Position numbers and translations under genes: made by a program. A model generated the notes under the pieces. The model saw only the letters and a list, made by a program, of their open reading frames with translations. It was not told where the DNA came from and did no database searches. From Actinomyces marmotae (GTDB lineage Bacteria; Actinomycetota; Actinomycetes; Actinomycetales; Actinomycetaceae), in the NCBI RefSeq assembly GCF_013177295.1, contig NZ_CP053642.1, positions 2,170,001 through 2,234,000 of the forward strand: a DNA stretch of 64,000 nucleotides. The letters are read 5' to 3'. Below, one piece after another: positions 37,339-47,636 of this stretch (positions are counted from its first letter, which is position 1; each line of letters starts with the position of its first letter).

Positions 37339-39480
37339 ATGCTATCGACAGCCCGCCCCTCGCGCCGCCCTTGTCACGCTCCGCGCCTGGCCATCCCGAT
37401 CCTCCTCGCCCTGGGCGCGGGGGCCCTCGTCGCGCCCACCGCCACCGCCCAGGCGCCGGCATCCACCGCCATCAGCGGTCCCGCCGCGATGACGGCCGGG
37501 GCGCTGACATCGGGCTCCCCGGCCAGGGGGGCAGCCGCCCGCGTCGTCGACGGCGCGAACATCCTGGACGACGCCGCGGCCGCCTCCGCCGTCGAGAAGG
37601 CCGCGAAGGACGGCATCACCCTGTCGATCCTCACGGCCACCGATGAGACGAGCAAGGCCGAGGCCCTGGCCAAGAAGGAGTGGCGCGCCAAGGGCATGGG
37701 GGCCTCCAACGCCCTGCTCGTCATCAACATGCCGGCTTCGGGCTCGAACTCCTACTACCTGGCCACGGGCAGCGACATCCCGGCCTCCAAGCGCAGCGAG
37801 CTGGGCAGCGAGATCGGCTCCTACATGCGCTCCCGCGACTTCGACGGCGCCGTCGCCGCCCTTCCGGGGCTCCTGGCCAAGGCCAAGGGCGGGAGCGGGA
37901 CCGAGGGCTCATCGGGCGGGTCGGCCACGGGCCTGGTGCTGCTGGCGGGCGGGGGCGCGGCCGCCGCGGGGGCGGCCGCCTACGCCGTCTCGCGCCGCCG
38001 CAGGTTGGGAGCCTCATCCCCCCAGGAGGACAACGTGTTCTGGAATCGCAAGAAGAGGGCGCCTGAGCCGGTCGGTCCGGTGCCCCTGGACCAGCTCATC
38101 GCCCAGGCGGGCGCCGCCCTGGTGACCGCTGATGACGCGATGCGCGCCGCTGACGAGGAACTGTCCTACGCCCAGGCGCAGTTCGGCCTGTCCGCGACCG
38201 ACTCCTTCACCGAGGCGCTGGGCCAGGCCAAGGCCCACCTGAGCCGCTGCTTCGAGCTACGCAAGATCCTCGACGACGACATCCCCGAGACCGAGGCCCA
38301 GCAGCGCCAGATGTACGGGGAGATCCTCGACCGCTGCCAGCAGGCCATGGGCGCGATCCGGGCGCAGAACCAACTCTTCGAGGAGCGGCGCGGCATCGAG
38401 TCCGCCCTGCCGACCTCCATGTCCGAGACCGCCCAGCGCGCTGACGAGACCGAGCAGGCCATCACCATGGCCAAGACGCTCCTGGTGACGCTGCACGCCA
38501 CCTACCCCGCCTCAGCGCTCACCTCGGTCTCCGAGGCGCCCGCGCGCGCCGAGAGGCTGCTGGCCGCGGGCCGCACCGCCCTGGAGCAGGCCAGGGCCAG
38601 CGCCGACGCCGGGCAGCAGTCCACCGCCGTCGAGCAGGTGCGCATCGCCCAGGGCTCGATTGCCCAGGCCGGCACCCTCGCGGCCCAGGTGACCAGCGCC
38701 AATGCTCGCTTGAGCACGGCCTCGGCCGACCTCGCGGCGGCGATCGCCTCCCTGTCCTCCGATCTCGTGGACGCCAAGCGCCTGGCCGACCAGGTGCCCA
38801 GTGCCACCCTCTCCCCGCTCGTGGCCGACGCCGAGGCCGCGATCGCCGAGGGCCGCGCTGCCTCCGGGAGGGCCAGCACCGACCCGTCCGCCCCGGCCAC
38901 CGGCGATCAGGTGGTCGGCGACCCCCTGGCTGCACTGGACCACCTCAGCCGCGCTGAGACCGCGATCGACGCCGCGCTCGCCCCGGCGCGGGCGAAGGAA
39001 GAGAACGACTCGCGGGCCCGCAGCCAGTTGGGCTCGCGCCTGTCGCGCCTCAACTCGCAGGTGCAGTCCGTGACCACCTACATCACCACCCACCGCGGCG
39101 CCGTCGGTTCTTCGGCCCGCACCGCCCTGTCCGAGGCGGCCCGCCACGCCTCGGCGGCCACCATCGCTCAGTCCACGGACCCGCAGGCGGCCCTGGCCGA
39201 GGTAGCCGCCGGAGAGCCGCTGGTGGCGCAGGCGCAGGCTCTGGCGGAGGCCGATGTGCGCGACGCCGGCAACGCCTGGGGCGCCGGCTCCAGCCACTCC
39301 GGGGGATATGGCCGCCGCGGCGGCGGCCTGGACCTCGGCTCGCTCGTGCTCGGAGGGATCCTCATGGGCGGCCTGTTCGACGACGACCGCCCCCACCACA
39401 TCGGAGGTTGGGGCGGCGGCGACTTCGGAGGCTTCGGCGGGGACTTCGGAGACTTCGGCGGCTCCGGCGGGGACTTCTGA
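37339..39480 (+). CDS. TPM-domain membrane protein with coiled-coil region, PspA partner
   Basis: The 713-residue protein has an N-terminal export segment (LAIPILLALGAGALVAP). A TPM (TPM_phosphatase/DUF477-like) domain spans about 65-180 (VVDGANILDD...LLVINMPASGSNSYYLATG). A membrane segment (GLVLLAGGGAAAAGAAAYAV) and a basic stop follow. A long cytoplasmic Ala/Glu/Gln-rich coiled-coil region and a Gly/Phe/Asp-rich tail (GGGDFGGFGGDFGDFGG) complete it. It is directly followed by pspA (57 nt), a pairing common in actinobacteria, so it probably acts in envelope-stress sensing at the membrane. ATG 37339 is the only start giving a signal sequence. Confidence 0.8.
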   Translation: MLSTARPSRRPCHAPRLAIPILLALGAGALVAPTATAQAPASTAISGPAAMTAGALTSGSPARGAAARVVDGANILDDAAAASAVEKAAKDGITLSILTATDETSKAEALAKKEWRAKGMGASNALLVINMPASGSNSYYLATGSDIPASKRSELGSEIGSYMRSRDFDGAVAALPGLLAKAKGGSGTEGSSGGSATGLVLLAGGGAAAAGAAAYAVSRRRRLGASSPQEDNVFWNRKKRAPEPVGPVPLDQLIAQAGAALVTADDAMRAADEELSYAQAQFGLSATDSFTEALGQAKAHLSRCFELRKILDDDIPETEAQQRQMYGEILDRCQQAMGAIRAQNQLFEERRGIESALPTSMSETAQRADETEQAITMAKTLLVTLHATYPASALTSVSEAPARAERLLAAGRTALEQARASADAGQQSTAVEQVRIAQGSIAQAGTLAAQVTSANARLSTASADLAAAIASLSSDLVDAKRLADQVPSATLSPLVADAEAAIAEGRAASGRASTDPSAPATGDQVVGDPLAALDHLSRAETAIDAALAPARAKEENDSRARSQLGSRLSRLNSQVQSVTTYITTHRGAVGSSARTALSEAARHASAATIAQSTDPQAALAEVAAGEPLVAQAQALAEADVRDAGNAWGAGSSHSGGYGRRGGGLDLGSLVLGGILMGGLFDDDRPHHIGGWGGGDFGGFGGDFGDFGGSGGDF

Positions 39481-39537
39481 GCCCCTCACCACTGTTCAAC
39501 CCCATCACCTCAACCACCACCCGAAGGGAACCCCCAC

Positions 39538-40395
39538 ATGGCTGAGAAGCAGTCGATCCTGGGCCGCATCGCCCAACTGACCCGCGCGAACATCAACGCC
39601 CTCCTCGACCGCGCCGAGGACCCGGAGAAGATGCTCAATCAGCTCGTGCGCGACTACACGAACTCCATCGCCGAGGCCAAGCAGGCGGTCGCCCAGACGA
39701 TCGGCAATCTGCGCCTGACCGAAAAGGACTACGAGGCCGACGTCGCCCAGGCCAAGGACTGGGGGGCCAAGGCCCTGGCCGCCTCCCGCAAGGCCGACGA
39801 GATGCGCGCCGCCGGTGACGCCGCGAGCGCCGACAAGTGGGACTCCCTGGCCAAGGTGGCCATCACCAAGCAGATCACGGCGGAGAGGGAGGCCAAGGAG
39901 GCCGAGCCGATGATCGCCTCCCAGCGCCAGGTGGTCGAGCAGCTCAAGACGGGGCTGAACCAGATGGAGGTCAAGCTCGGCGAGCTCAAGTCCCGCCGCG
40001 ACCAGCTCATCGCCCGCCGGAGGACCGCCGAGGCGCAGGTCAAGGTCCAGGGGGCGATCAGCTCGATCAACGTCATGGACCCCACGTCCGAGCTCTCCCG
40101 CTACGAGGAGCAGGTGCGCCGCGTCGAGGCGCAGGCCGCCGGGCAGATGGAGCTGGCGAGCTCCTCCCTGGAGTCCCAGTTCGCCGAGCTGGAGGCCTCA
40201 GACACCCAGATCGAGGCCGAGGCCCGCCTGGCAGCCCTCAAGTCCGGCGGCAAGGCGGCGCTGCCCTCCGCGTCCGCCGCCCCCGCCCAGATCACCGATG
40301 GGGACGACGCCGTCAACGCCGCCTTCGAGGCCCTCAAAGCCCAGAGCAGGCCCGTCGCCCAGGGCGCCACCGACGAGGACGCCTCCTCGTACTGA
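39538..40395 (+). CDS. pspA: PspA/IM30 (ESCRT-III-like) envelope stress protein
   Basis: The 285-residue protein is almost entirely alpha-helical and matches PspA. MAEKQSILGRIAQLTRANIN forms the amphipathic membrane-binding helix, then LLDRAEDPEKMLNQLVRDY. Long coiled coils (about 25-200) and an acidic C-terminus follow. PspA/IM30 proteins polymerise on stressed membranes and keep them sealed. SD AAGGGAA is upstream. It is probably co-transcribed with the TPM gene and followed by a large hairpin. Confidence 0.93.
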   Translation: MAEKQSILGRIAQLTRANINALLDRAEDPEKMLNQLVRDYTNSIAEAKQAVAQTIGNLRLTEKDYEADVAQAKDWGAKALAASRKADEMRAAGDAASADKWDSLAKVAITKQITAEREAKEAEPMIASQRQVVEQLKTGLNQMEVKLGELKSRRDQLIARRRTAEAQVKVQGAISSINVMDPTSELSRYEEQVRRVEAQAAGQMELASSSLESQFAELEASDTQIEAEARLAALKSGGKAALPSASAAPAQITDGDDAVNAAFEALKAQSRPVAQGATDEDASSY

Positions 40396-40420
40396 CGCCC
40401 TGGCCAGACGGAGGGGCCGT

Positions 40421-40516
40421 GGTGGGATTCGGTCCGCGGGACCGGCATCGGGTCTGGCCGAGGCGCCGGAGGGCGCCCGACGGCCAGGGGGACCGGCCCG
40501 CGGATCGAATCCCACC
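40421..40516. repeat. Long nested inverted repeat (structured-RNA-like) after pspA
   Basis: GGTGGGATTCG (40421-40431) pairs with CGAATCCCACC (40506-40516). Just inside, CCGCGGG pairs with CCCGCGG, then TGGCCG with CGGCCA and GCGCC with GGCGC. The result is a 96-nt nested hairpin. It may be a very strong terminator for the TPM-pspA transcript, but its size and internal symmetry exceed the other terminators here. Confidence 0.7.
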
Positions 40517-40571
40517 GCCTCAAGCGCATCGCCATGCCCTCACCCATGCGCCGCCCGGCTACCATAGGCGC

Positions 40572-41192
40572 ATGAGCAGCCCCACCTACCTCCTCATCGA
40601 TGGCGAGAACATCGACGCCACCCTCGGCATGAGCGTTCTCGGGCGCCGCCCCGAGCCCGATGAGCGCCCTAGGTGGGACCGCGTCCTGTCCTTCTGCGAC
40701 TCCTTGTCGGACGCGACGTCGTCGGACGGCCAGGGCGAGGACGCCCACGGCCTGTTCTTCCTCAACGCCACAAGCGGTCACATGCCGATGGGCTTCATCC
40801 AGGCGCTCATGGCGATGGACTACCGCCCGATCCCTCTGTCGGGCTCCGGCGCCGCCGATGAGAAGGTGGTGGACACCGGTATCCAGCGGACCCTCGACGC
40901 CTTGGCCGAGCGCCTTGCCGCTCAGCGCGCCGAGGATGCCTCCGCCCGTCTCCAGGTGCTCCTGGGAAGTCACGACGGCGACTACATCCCCCAGGTCGAG
41001 CGGCTCCTCGACGGCGGCGCCCAGGTCGGCATCCTGTGCTTCCGCGAGTTCCTCAACTCCCATCTGGCAGCCCTGGAGACCAGGGGCCTGAGGATCCACG
41101 ACCTGGAGTACGACGTCGACGCCTTCACCTCCGTGCTGCCGCGCATCCGGATCATCCCGCTGCAGGAGTTCGACCCGCTGCAGTTCATCTGA
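40572..41192 (+). CDS. NYN-domain (PIN-like) protein
   Basis: The 206-residue protein opens with YLLIDGENIDATLG, the first acidic motif of NYN ribonuclease-like domains. Later acidic motifs are SGSGAADEKVVDTGIQRTLD and VLLGSHDGDYIPQVERLL, with a closing strand VGILCFREFLNS. NYN proteins are putative metal-dependent RNases related to PIN domains. A TACCAT -10 (40560-40565) ends 6 nt before the ATG, so it is leaderless. It stands between the pspA hairpin and the two-component genes. Confidence 0.8.
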   Translation: MSSPTYLLIDGENIDATLGMSVLGRRPEPDERPRWDRVLSFCDSLSDATSSDGQGEDAHGLFFLNATSGHMPMGFIQALMAMDYRPIPLSGSGAADEKVVDTGIQRTLDALAERLAAQRAEDASARLQVLLGSHDGDYIPQVERLLDGGAQVGILCFREFLNSHLAALETRGLRIHDLEYDVDAFTSVLPRIRIIPLQEFDPLQFI

Positions 41193-41282
41193 GCGGCGGG
41201 CCCAGCGCCCCGAGGCGCCCCGCCATCCAGGATTCCCAGCGACCATTCAGATACCTTTCAGGAATCTTGCGACAATGGGCGC

Positions 41283-42035
41283 ATGGATCTCGACACGCGC
41301 ACCGGCACGCCTCAGGCATCCACCGAGGCCAAGCTCCTCGTTGTCGACGACGAGCCGAACATCCGCGACCTGCTCGCCTCCTCCCTGCGCTTCGCGGGGT
41401 TCGAGGTCGTCACCGCCACCGATGGGAATCAGGCGCTGCGCGCCATCGAGTCCAACGATCCCGACCTCATCGTCCTGGACGTCATGCTCCCGGACATGGA
41501 TGGCTTCACGGTGGCCAGACGGGTGCGGGAGCGGGAGATCGCCACGCCGATCCTGTTCCTCACCGCCCGCGACGACATGGATGACAAGGTCCAGGGCCTG
41601 ACGGTGGGCGGGGATGACTACGTCACCAAGCCCTTCGGCCTGGAGGAGGTCGTGGCCCGCATCCGCGCCATCCTGCGGCGCACGAACGCCGTCAACGAGA
41701 CCGATGACGGCACGCTGCGCGTGGCCGACCTCATCCTCGACGAGGACGCGCACGAGGTCCACCGCGCCGGCGTCGAGGTCGAACTGTCCCCCACCGAGTT
41801 CAAGTTGCTGCGCTACCTCATGATCAACGCGGGGCGCGTGGTCTCCAAGACCCAGATCCTCGATCACGTCTGGGAGTACGACTGGAGCGGGGACGCCGCG
41901 ATCGTGGAGTCCTACATCTCCTACTTGCGCCGGAAGGTGGACCAGATCGAGGCGATCGACGGCACCACCGTGACGCCCCTCATCCAGACCCGTCGCGGCG
42001 TGGGCTACATGCTGCGCGAGCCCAAGGGTGAGTAA
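41283..42035 (+). CDS. OmpR/PhoB-type response regulator
   Basis: The 250-residue protein has a receiver domain with D22/D23 (VVDDEPNIRDLL), phosphorylated D66 (LIVLDVMLPDMDGF), Thr in FLTARDD and Lys in YVTKPFG. A C-terminal winged helix follows (SPTEFKLLRYLMINAGRVVS ... VGYMLREPKGE). ATG 41283 lies 6 nt after a GACAAT -10 (41271-41276), so it is leaderless. The stop overlaps the kinase start by one base (TAATG), so the two genes are coupled. Targets are unknown. Confidence 0.94.
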   Translation: MDLDTRTGTPQASTEAKLLVVDDEPNIRDLLASSLRFAGFEVVTATDGNQALRAIESNDPDLIVLDVMLPDMDGFTVARRVREREIATPILFLTARDDMDDKVQGLTVGGDDYVTKPFGLEEVVARIRAILRRTNAVNETDDGTLRVADLILDEDAHEVHRAGVEVELSPTEFKLLRYLMINAGRVVSKTQILDHVWEYDWSGDAAIVESYISYLRRKVDQIEAIDGTTVTPLIQTRRGVGYMLREPKGE

Positions 42036-43561
42036 TGCCGCCATCCCGGAGGCGGGGCCGCTTCCACCCCATCATCGAGTCCAAGCGCTACTGGCACTCC
42101 CAACCGCTGCGCACCCGACTGGCGCTCATCACCACGGGCCTGCTCACCGTGGGGCTCCTGGCCACATCCCTGGTCACCACCCAGTTGCTGCAGACCCACC
42201 TCATAGGGCAGGTCGATAACCAACTCAAGGTGACCTCCCGAACGATCGGCGACCGGGGCCTGGAGTACCTCCAGCAGGATGGCAGGAGCTCGCAGGCCCC
42301 CACCACCTATTACCTGGAGGCCCAGTACTCCAGCGGCAAGATCGGCCGGATGGTCAATGACAAGACGACGGCGGAGTACGGCATCCCTTCCCTGGGAACC
42401 CTGTCGCTGGACAACGGCGAGCCGTTCACCGTCCCCTCCTCGTTGCCGGGCCACTACTGGCGGGTCCTGCCCCTGGAGATCAAGGATCAGGATGGCGACT
42501 ACGCCGGCATCGTCGCCATCGCGCTGCCACTGCGCAATGTCCGGGACACCGTGGAGCAGACCAGGGTCGTGGTCGCCGTGACGGACGTCGTCGTCGTTCT
42601 CGTCGGGGCGGCCCTGGCCACCTACCTCGTCCACCGGTCCTTCGGCCCGCTGCGGCAGATCGAGGGCGTGGCGGGGCGCATCTCCCGGGGGGACCTGTCC
42701 GCTCGCGTGCCGGTGACCGAGCCGCCGATGACGGAGGTCGGCTCGCTGCAACAGGCCCTCAACACGATGCTCCAGCAGAACGAGCACGCCTTCTCGGTGC
42801 AGGTCACCGCGCAGGTGCGCATGACGCGGTTCGTCTCCGACGCCTCCCACGAGCTGCGCACACCGCTGTCGGCGATCCAGGGCTACGGCGAGCTCTATCG
42901 CATGGGCGGCGTGCCCGCGGAACGCACGAGCGAGGTCATGGGGCGCATCGAGTCCGAGGCCACCCGGATGGGCCGCCTCGTCGAGGACCTGCTCCAGCTG
43001 GCCCGCATGGATGAGGGCCGCAAGATGGACACCGCCCCCGTCGATCTCACGGCCGTGTGCGCCGGAGCGCTCACGGACATGGTGGTCCTGGCCCCCGAGC
43101 GCGACTGCGCGCTGCTGAGGCTCGACGGCGGCCCCGAGGCCCCCCAGCCCCTGACCGTCATGGGGGACCGCGACCGGCTTGCCCAGGTCGTCACCAACCT
43201 CCTGGGCAACGTGGTGCGTCACACGCCCGCGGGGACCCCGGTGGAGATCGCACTGGGGCCGATCGGCGGCCGCTCGGCCATCATCGAGGTGCGAGACCAT
43301 GGGCCGGGCATCGCCCCCGCGGACGCGAGCAAGGTGTTCCAGCGCTTCTACCGGGCGGACACCTCCCGCAACCGGGAGACCGGCGGATCGGGGCTCGGCC
43401 TGTCGATCGTCGCCGCGATCGTCCAGCGCCACCACGGGACGATCGGCATCACCCCCACCCCGGGCGGTGGCGCCACGGTGCGCATCGAACTCCCTCTGGC
43501 CCAACCCGAGCAGGCCCCCGCGCCAGCGGGCGACGGGCCGCGCGCGGGTAGGCGCGGGTAG
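42035..43561 (+). CDS. Membrane sensor histidine kinase
   Basis: The 508-residue protein has TM1 (about 28-50), an extracytoplasmic sensor region (about 51-170) and TM2 (about 172-193, VVVAVTDVVVVLVGAALATY). A HAMP domain, a HisKA domain with phospho-acceptor His272 (SDASHELRTPLSAIQGYGE) and a HATPase follow, with N box LLGNVVRHTPAGTP, G boxes DHGPGIAP and GGSGLGLSIV. It partners the upstream response regulator. The last codons run into a 10-bp tandem repeat (43541-43577). Confidence 0.94.
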   Translation: MPPSRRRGRFHPIIESKRYWHSQPLRTRLALITTGLLTVGLLATSLVTTQLLQTHLIGQVDNQLKVTSRTIGDRGLEYLQQDGRSSQAPTTYYLEAQYSSGKIGRMVNDKTTAEYGIPSLGTLSLDNGEPFTVPSSLPGHYWRVLPLEIKDQDGDYAGIVAIALPLRNVRDTVEQTRVVVAVTDVVVVLVGAALATYLVHRSFGPLRQIEGVAGRISRGDLSARVPVTEPPMTEVGSLQQALNTMLQQNEHAFSVQVTAQVRMTRFVSDASHELRTPLSAIQGYGELYRMGGVPAERTSEVMGRIESEATRMGRLVEDLLQLARMDEGRKMDTAPVDLTAVCAGALTDMVVLAPERDCALLRLDGGPEAPQPLTVMGDRDRLAQVVTNLLGNVVRHTPAGTPVEIALGPIGGRSAIIEVRDHGPGIAPADASKVFQRFYRADTSRNRETGGSGLGLSIVAAIVQRHHGTIGITPTPGGGATVRIELPLAQPEQAPAPAGDGPRAGRRG

Positions 43562-43577
43562 GCACGGGTAGGCACGG
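43541..43577. repeat. 10-bp tandem repeat across the kinase stop codon
   Basis: GCGGGTAGGC is repeated about 3.5 times (GCGGGTAGGC, GCGGGTAGGC, ACGGGTAGGC, ACGG). The kinase stop codon lies inside it. Loss or gain of one unit would shift the frame and alter only the last few residues. Confidence 0.75.
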
Positions 43578-43730
43578 AGCGCCGCAGCAGGTCAAAGGCC
43601 CCCGCGCGGGCCCCGATGGGGAACGCTGCCCGGGGTGGCGGGTGGAACACGATCGCACTTCGACTTTCCCGCCCCGCAGCCCTACGATGACAACTGTTCT
43701 GTAACTCCTGTGAGGCATCGGAGGCATGGC

Positions 43731-45041
43731 ATGGCCGTCATCGACGCGCCGCAGTGGCTGCTCCCCGCCTTCGTGCGCAGCCTCAAGGCCCTGGGCACGA
43801 CGGCTGATCCGGAGCGGCTCCGCGCTGCTGGTCAGGAGCTCATCGAGCGCTGGTCCACGCCGGACCGCCGCTTCCACAACCTCAAGCACGTCATCGACAT
43901 GCTCGCCCGCGTGGACGAGCTCGCGGATGAGTCCCACTACCCCGATGTCATGCGCATCGCGGCCTGGTACCACGGCTGCGTGTTCTCCGCGGAGACCAAG
44001 GAGACCTACCAGCGCAACGGTGGTGAGGACGAGGTCGCCTCGGCCGCCCTGGCCGCCAAGGAGTTGTCGGCCCTGGGCGTCCCGGACGCCACGGTGGATC
44101 GGGTCTGCGCCCTCATCCTCAACCTCAAGAGTCATACGCTGCCGGCCAACGACATGGACGCCAGCGCCCTCAATGACGCGGACCTGGGAACCCTCGCCGT
44201 CGAGCCGCAGATGTACAAGAAGTACCGGATGGCGGTGCGCGAGGAGTACGCCCACATCCCCGACGAGCGCTATTACGAGGCGCGCCTGGCGATCATCACC
44301 CGGCTCCTGGATCGGGACCGCCTCTTCTCCTCGCCCCTCGGTGAGCGCTGGGAGCTGCCCGCCCGGCAGAACCTGGCCGCCGAGAAGAGCAGGATCGAAT
44401 GCGCCCTGGCGAAGATGCCCGATGGAGGGGCCCTGCCGAGCAACGACCCTGCTGTCGTCCCCGCTCCCGCCGACGGCGCCGCCGCGCCCACCGCCCCCGA
44501 GCCTGGGATGAGGGCCGTCCCGGCTCCCACCGAGGCGACCCCGGCGTCCACGGCTCCGAGCGCCCCGGCGCTCTCGACGGCGGCCCCGGAGCGCGTCGAG
44601 CCCGCCGAGCCGACGGAGGCCCCAGTGCCTCCGTCCCCCTCCCGCCCCGCCGCGCAGGCGCGCCCCGAGGCCGTGCCCTCCTCGGTCCCGCCTGAGCCCC
44701 CGGCGGAATCGGGCTCAGTCCCATCGGCGCCGTCCACGCCGTCACCGCACACGCCCCCACGGGGGGTGCCGCGCGCCCGTGAGAGGCAGCGCGAGCATGA
44801 TGAGCACGCCACCTCGATGGAGACCTGCGCCGAGGACATCGACCGCCTGCTGTCGTCCCCCCGTGCCGGGGAGGTTCCTGAGCCGCGCGGCCGCCAGGCG
44901 ATGGCCCAGGCGGAGCGCGAGCGCATGGCCGAGCGCCTGCGCCTCAAGACCGAGGAGGCCAAGATCGCTCGCGAGGCCCGTACCGGCGAGTTCATGCCGA
45001 TTCTCGACGAGATCATCGACGACGGGGCCGGGGGTCTCTGA
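43731..45041 (+). CDS. HD-superfamily-like protein with long acidic tail
   Basis: The 436-residue protein has an N-terminal half resembling the predicted metal-dependent HD phosphohydrolases. It shows RRFHNLKHVIDMLARVDELA, then AAWYHGCVFSAETKETYQ and LNDADLGTLAVEPQMYKKY. The usual HD pair is His81-Gly82 here (YHGCVF), so one metal ligand is missing. Residues about 235-370 are Pro/Ala/Glu-rich and disordered; the end (about 375-436) is charged and helical. ATG 43731 has GGAGG 6 nt upstream. Catalytic activity is uncertain. Confidence 0.75.
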   Translation: MAVIDAPQWLLPAFVRSLKALGTTADPERLRAAGQELIERWSTPDRRFHNLKHVIDMLARVDELADESHYPDVMRIAAWYHGCVFSAETKETYQRNGGEDEVASAALAAKELSALGVPDATVDRVCALILNLKSHTLPANDMDASALNDADLGTLAVEPQMYKKYRMAVREEYAHIPDERYYEARLAIITRLLDRDRLFSSPLGERWELPARQNLAAEKSRIECALAKMPDGGALPSNDPAVVPAPADGAAAPTAPEPGMRAVPAPTEATPASTAPSAPALSTAAPERVEPAEPTEAPVPPSPSRPAAQARPEAVPSSVPPEPPAESGSVPSAPSTPSPHTPPRGVPRARERQREHDEHATSMETCAEDIDRLLSSPRAGEVPEPRGRQAMAQAERERMAERLRLKTEEAKIAREARTGEFMPILDEIIDDGAGGL

Positions 45042-45332
45042 GCCCCGCGCCCCTGTGCCGCTTAGCGCTCCTCTGAGCGCCTCCTCCGCCCCTCGCCCTC
45101 GGCGACTTCGTGCTTTTGGTGACGGCCTCGGCGGGAGGGGCGCGAATTAGTCACCACAGGCATGACCTCGCGGGCCAGGGCGTCGCACGACCCCGGGCGC
45201 GCAGCACCACAGGCGGCCAGGCGCGGGGTGCCCGGGCTCTCTTGTGGAGGGCGCGCCAGCCCGTCCCCCACGCGCGCCTACCGTGGATCGACGGCGCCGC
45301 CCGGCGCCCACCCACGCAGGAAAGGCCCCATC

Positions 45333-45626
45333 ATGCCCATCTTCTCCGTCGACACCCAGGCGGTCTCCGATACCGCCAGCCGGACCGCCACCCGCATCTC
45401 CACCATCCAGGCGGAGGTCGACGCCATGAACAGCGACATCGCCACGCTGGAGACCACTTGGTCCGGCACCGCCTCCATGTCCATGAGCGCGGCGGCGGCC
45501 TCCTGGCACCTCACTCAATCGCGGGTCCAGAACAGCCTCGACATGCTCCGCGCCGCGCTTGGCATCTCGGCCGACTCCTACTCCAGCGCCGAGTCCGGCA
45601 ACCAGGCCCTCTTCGCCCCCCAGTGA
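45333..45626 (+). CDS. WXG100 (Esx-like) protein
   Basis: The 97-residue protein reads as two helices joined by the WSG turn (ATLETTWSGTASMSMSAAAA), the WXG100 layout of type VII secretion substrates. The N-terminus MPIFSVDTQAVSDTASRTAT is typical. No ESX machinery gene (EccC, EccD, MycP) is present in the window, so it is an orphan here. SD GGAAAGG lies upstream. It could be secreted by a system elsewhere. The 290 bases before it show no gene. Confidence 0.85.
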   Translation: MPIFSVDTQAVSDTASRTATRISTIQAEVDAMNSDIATLETTWSGTASMSMSAAAASWHLTQSRVQNSLDMLRAALGISADSYSSAESGNQALFAPQ

Positions 45627-45637
45627 GCCGCTCCGCG

Positions 45638-45684
45638 CGACGGCGGGCCGCCCCACTGAGAACCAGTGGAACGGCCCGCCGTCG
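45638..45684. terminator. Bidirectional terminator between the WXG100 gene and groEL
   Basis: CGACGGCGGGCCG (45638-45650) pairs with CGGCCCGCCGTCG (45672-45684). Inside, CCACTG pairs with CAGTGG, making a two-tier hairpin. It lies between convergent stop codons. Confidence 0.85.
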
Positions 45685-45737
45685 ATGGGCCCAGGGGCTG
45701 ACGCCCCTGAGAAGTCCCCCGCGTGGGGAGGAGCGGA

Positions 45738-47423
<1,686 letters not shown>

Positions 47424-47467
47424 TCACGTCACGCCCAGCACCGGCCCTCACGTCCCAGCCGGGTCAA

Positions 47468-47494
47468 TTGTCACTCGAAGGCTCCGAGTGCTAA
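47468..47494 (-). promoter_or_regulatory. CIRCE operator upstream of groEL
   Basis: Read on the plus strand, TTGTCACTC-N9-GAGTGCTAA matches the CIRCE consensus TTAGCACTC-N9-GAGTGCTAA, with one arm perfect and the other differing at two of nine positions. It lies 111 nt upstream of the groEL start. It is the binding site for the HrcA heat-shock repressor. Confidence 0.88.
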
Positions 47495-47636
47495 CGGCAA
47501 TGCTGGCACTCTCGGTGCCCGAGTGCAAGATGCCCGCCGCGCCACGCGCCCGGCTTCCCCCGACGGCGAACCCGCCCCCTTTGGTGGGCGCCCCGGGCAG
47601 GCGCGCCGAGCAGGCGCCCCGGCGGCCCCGAGTCGG

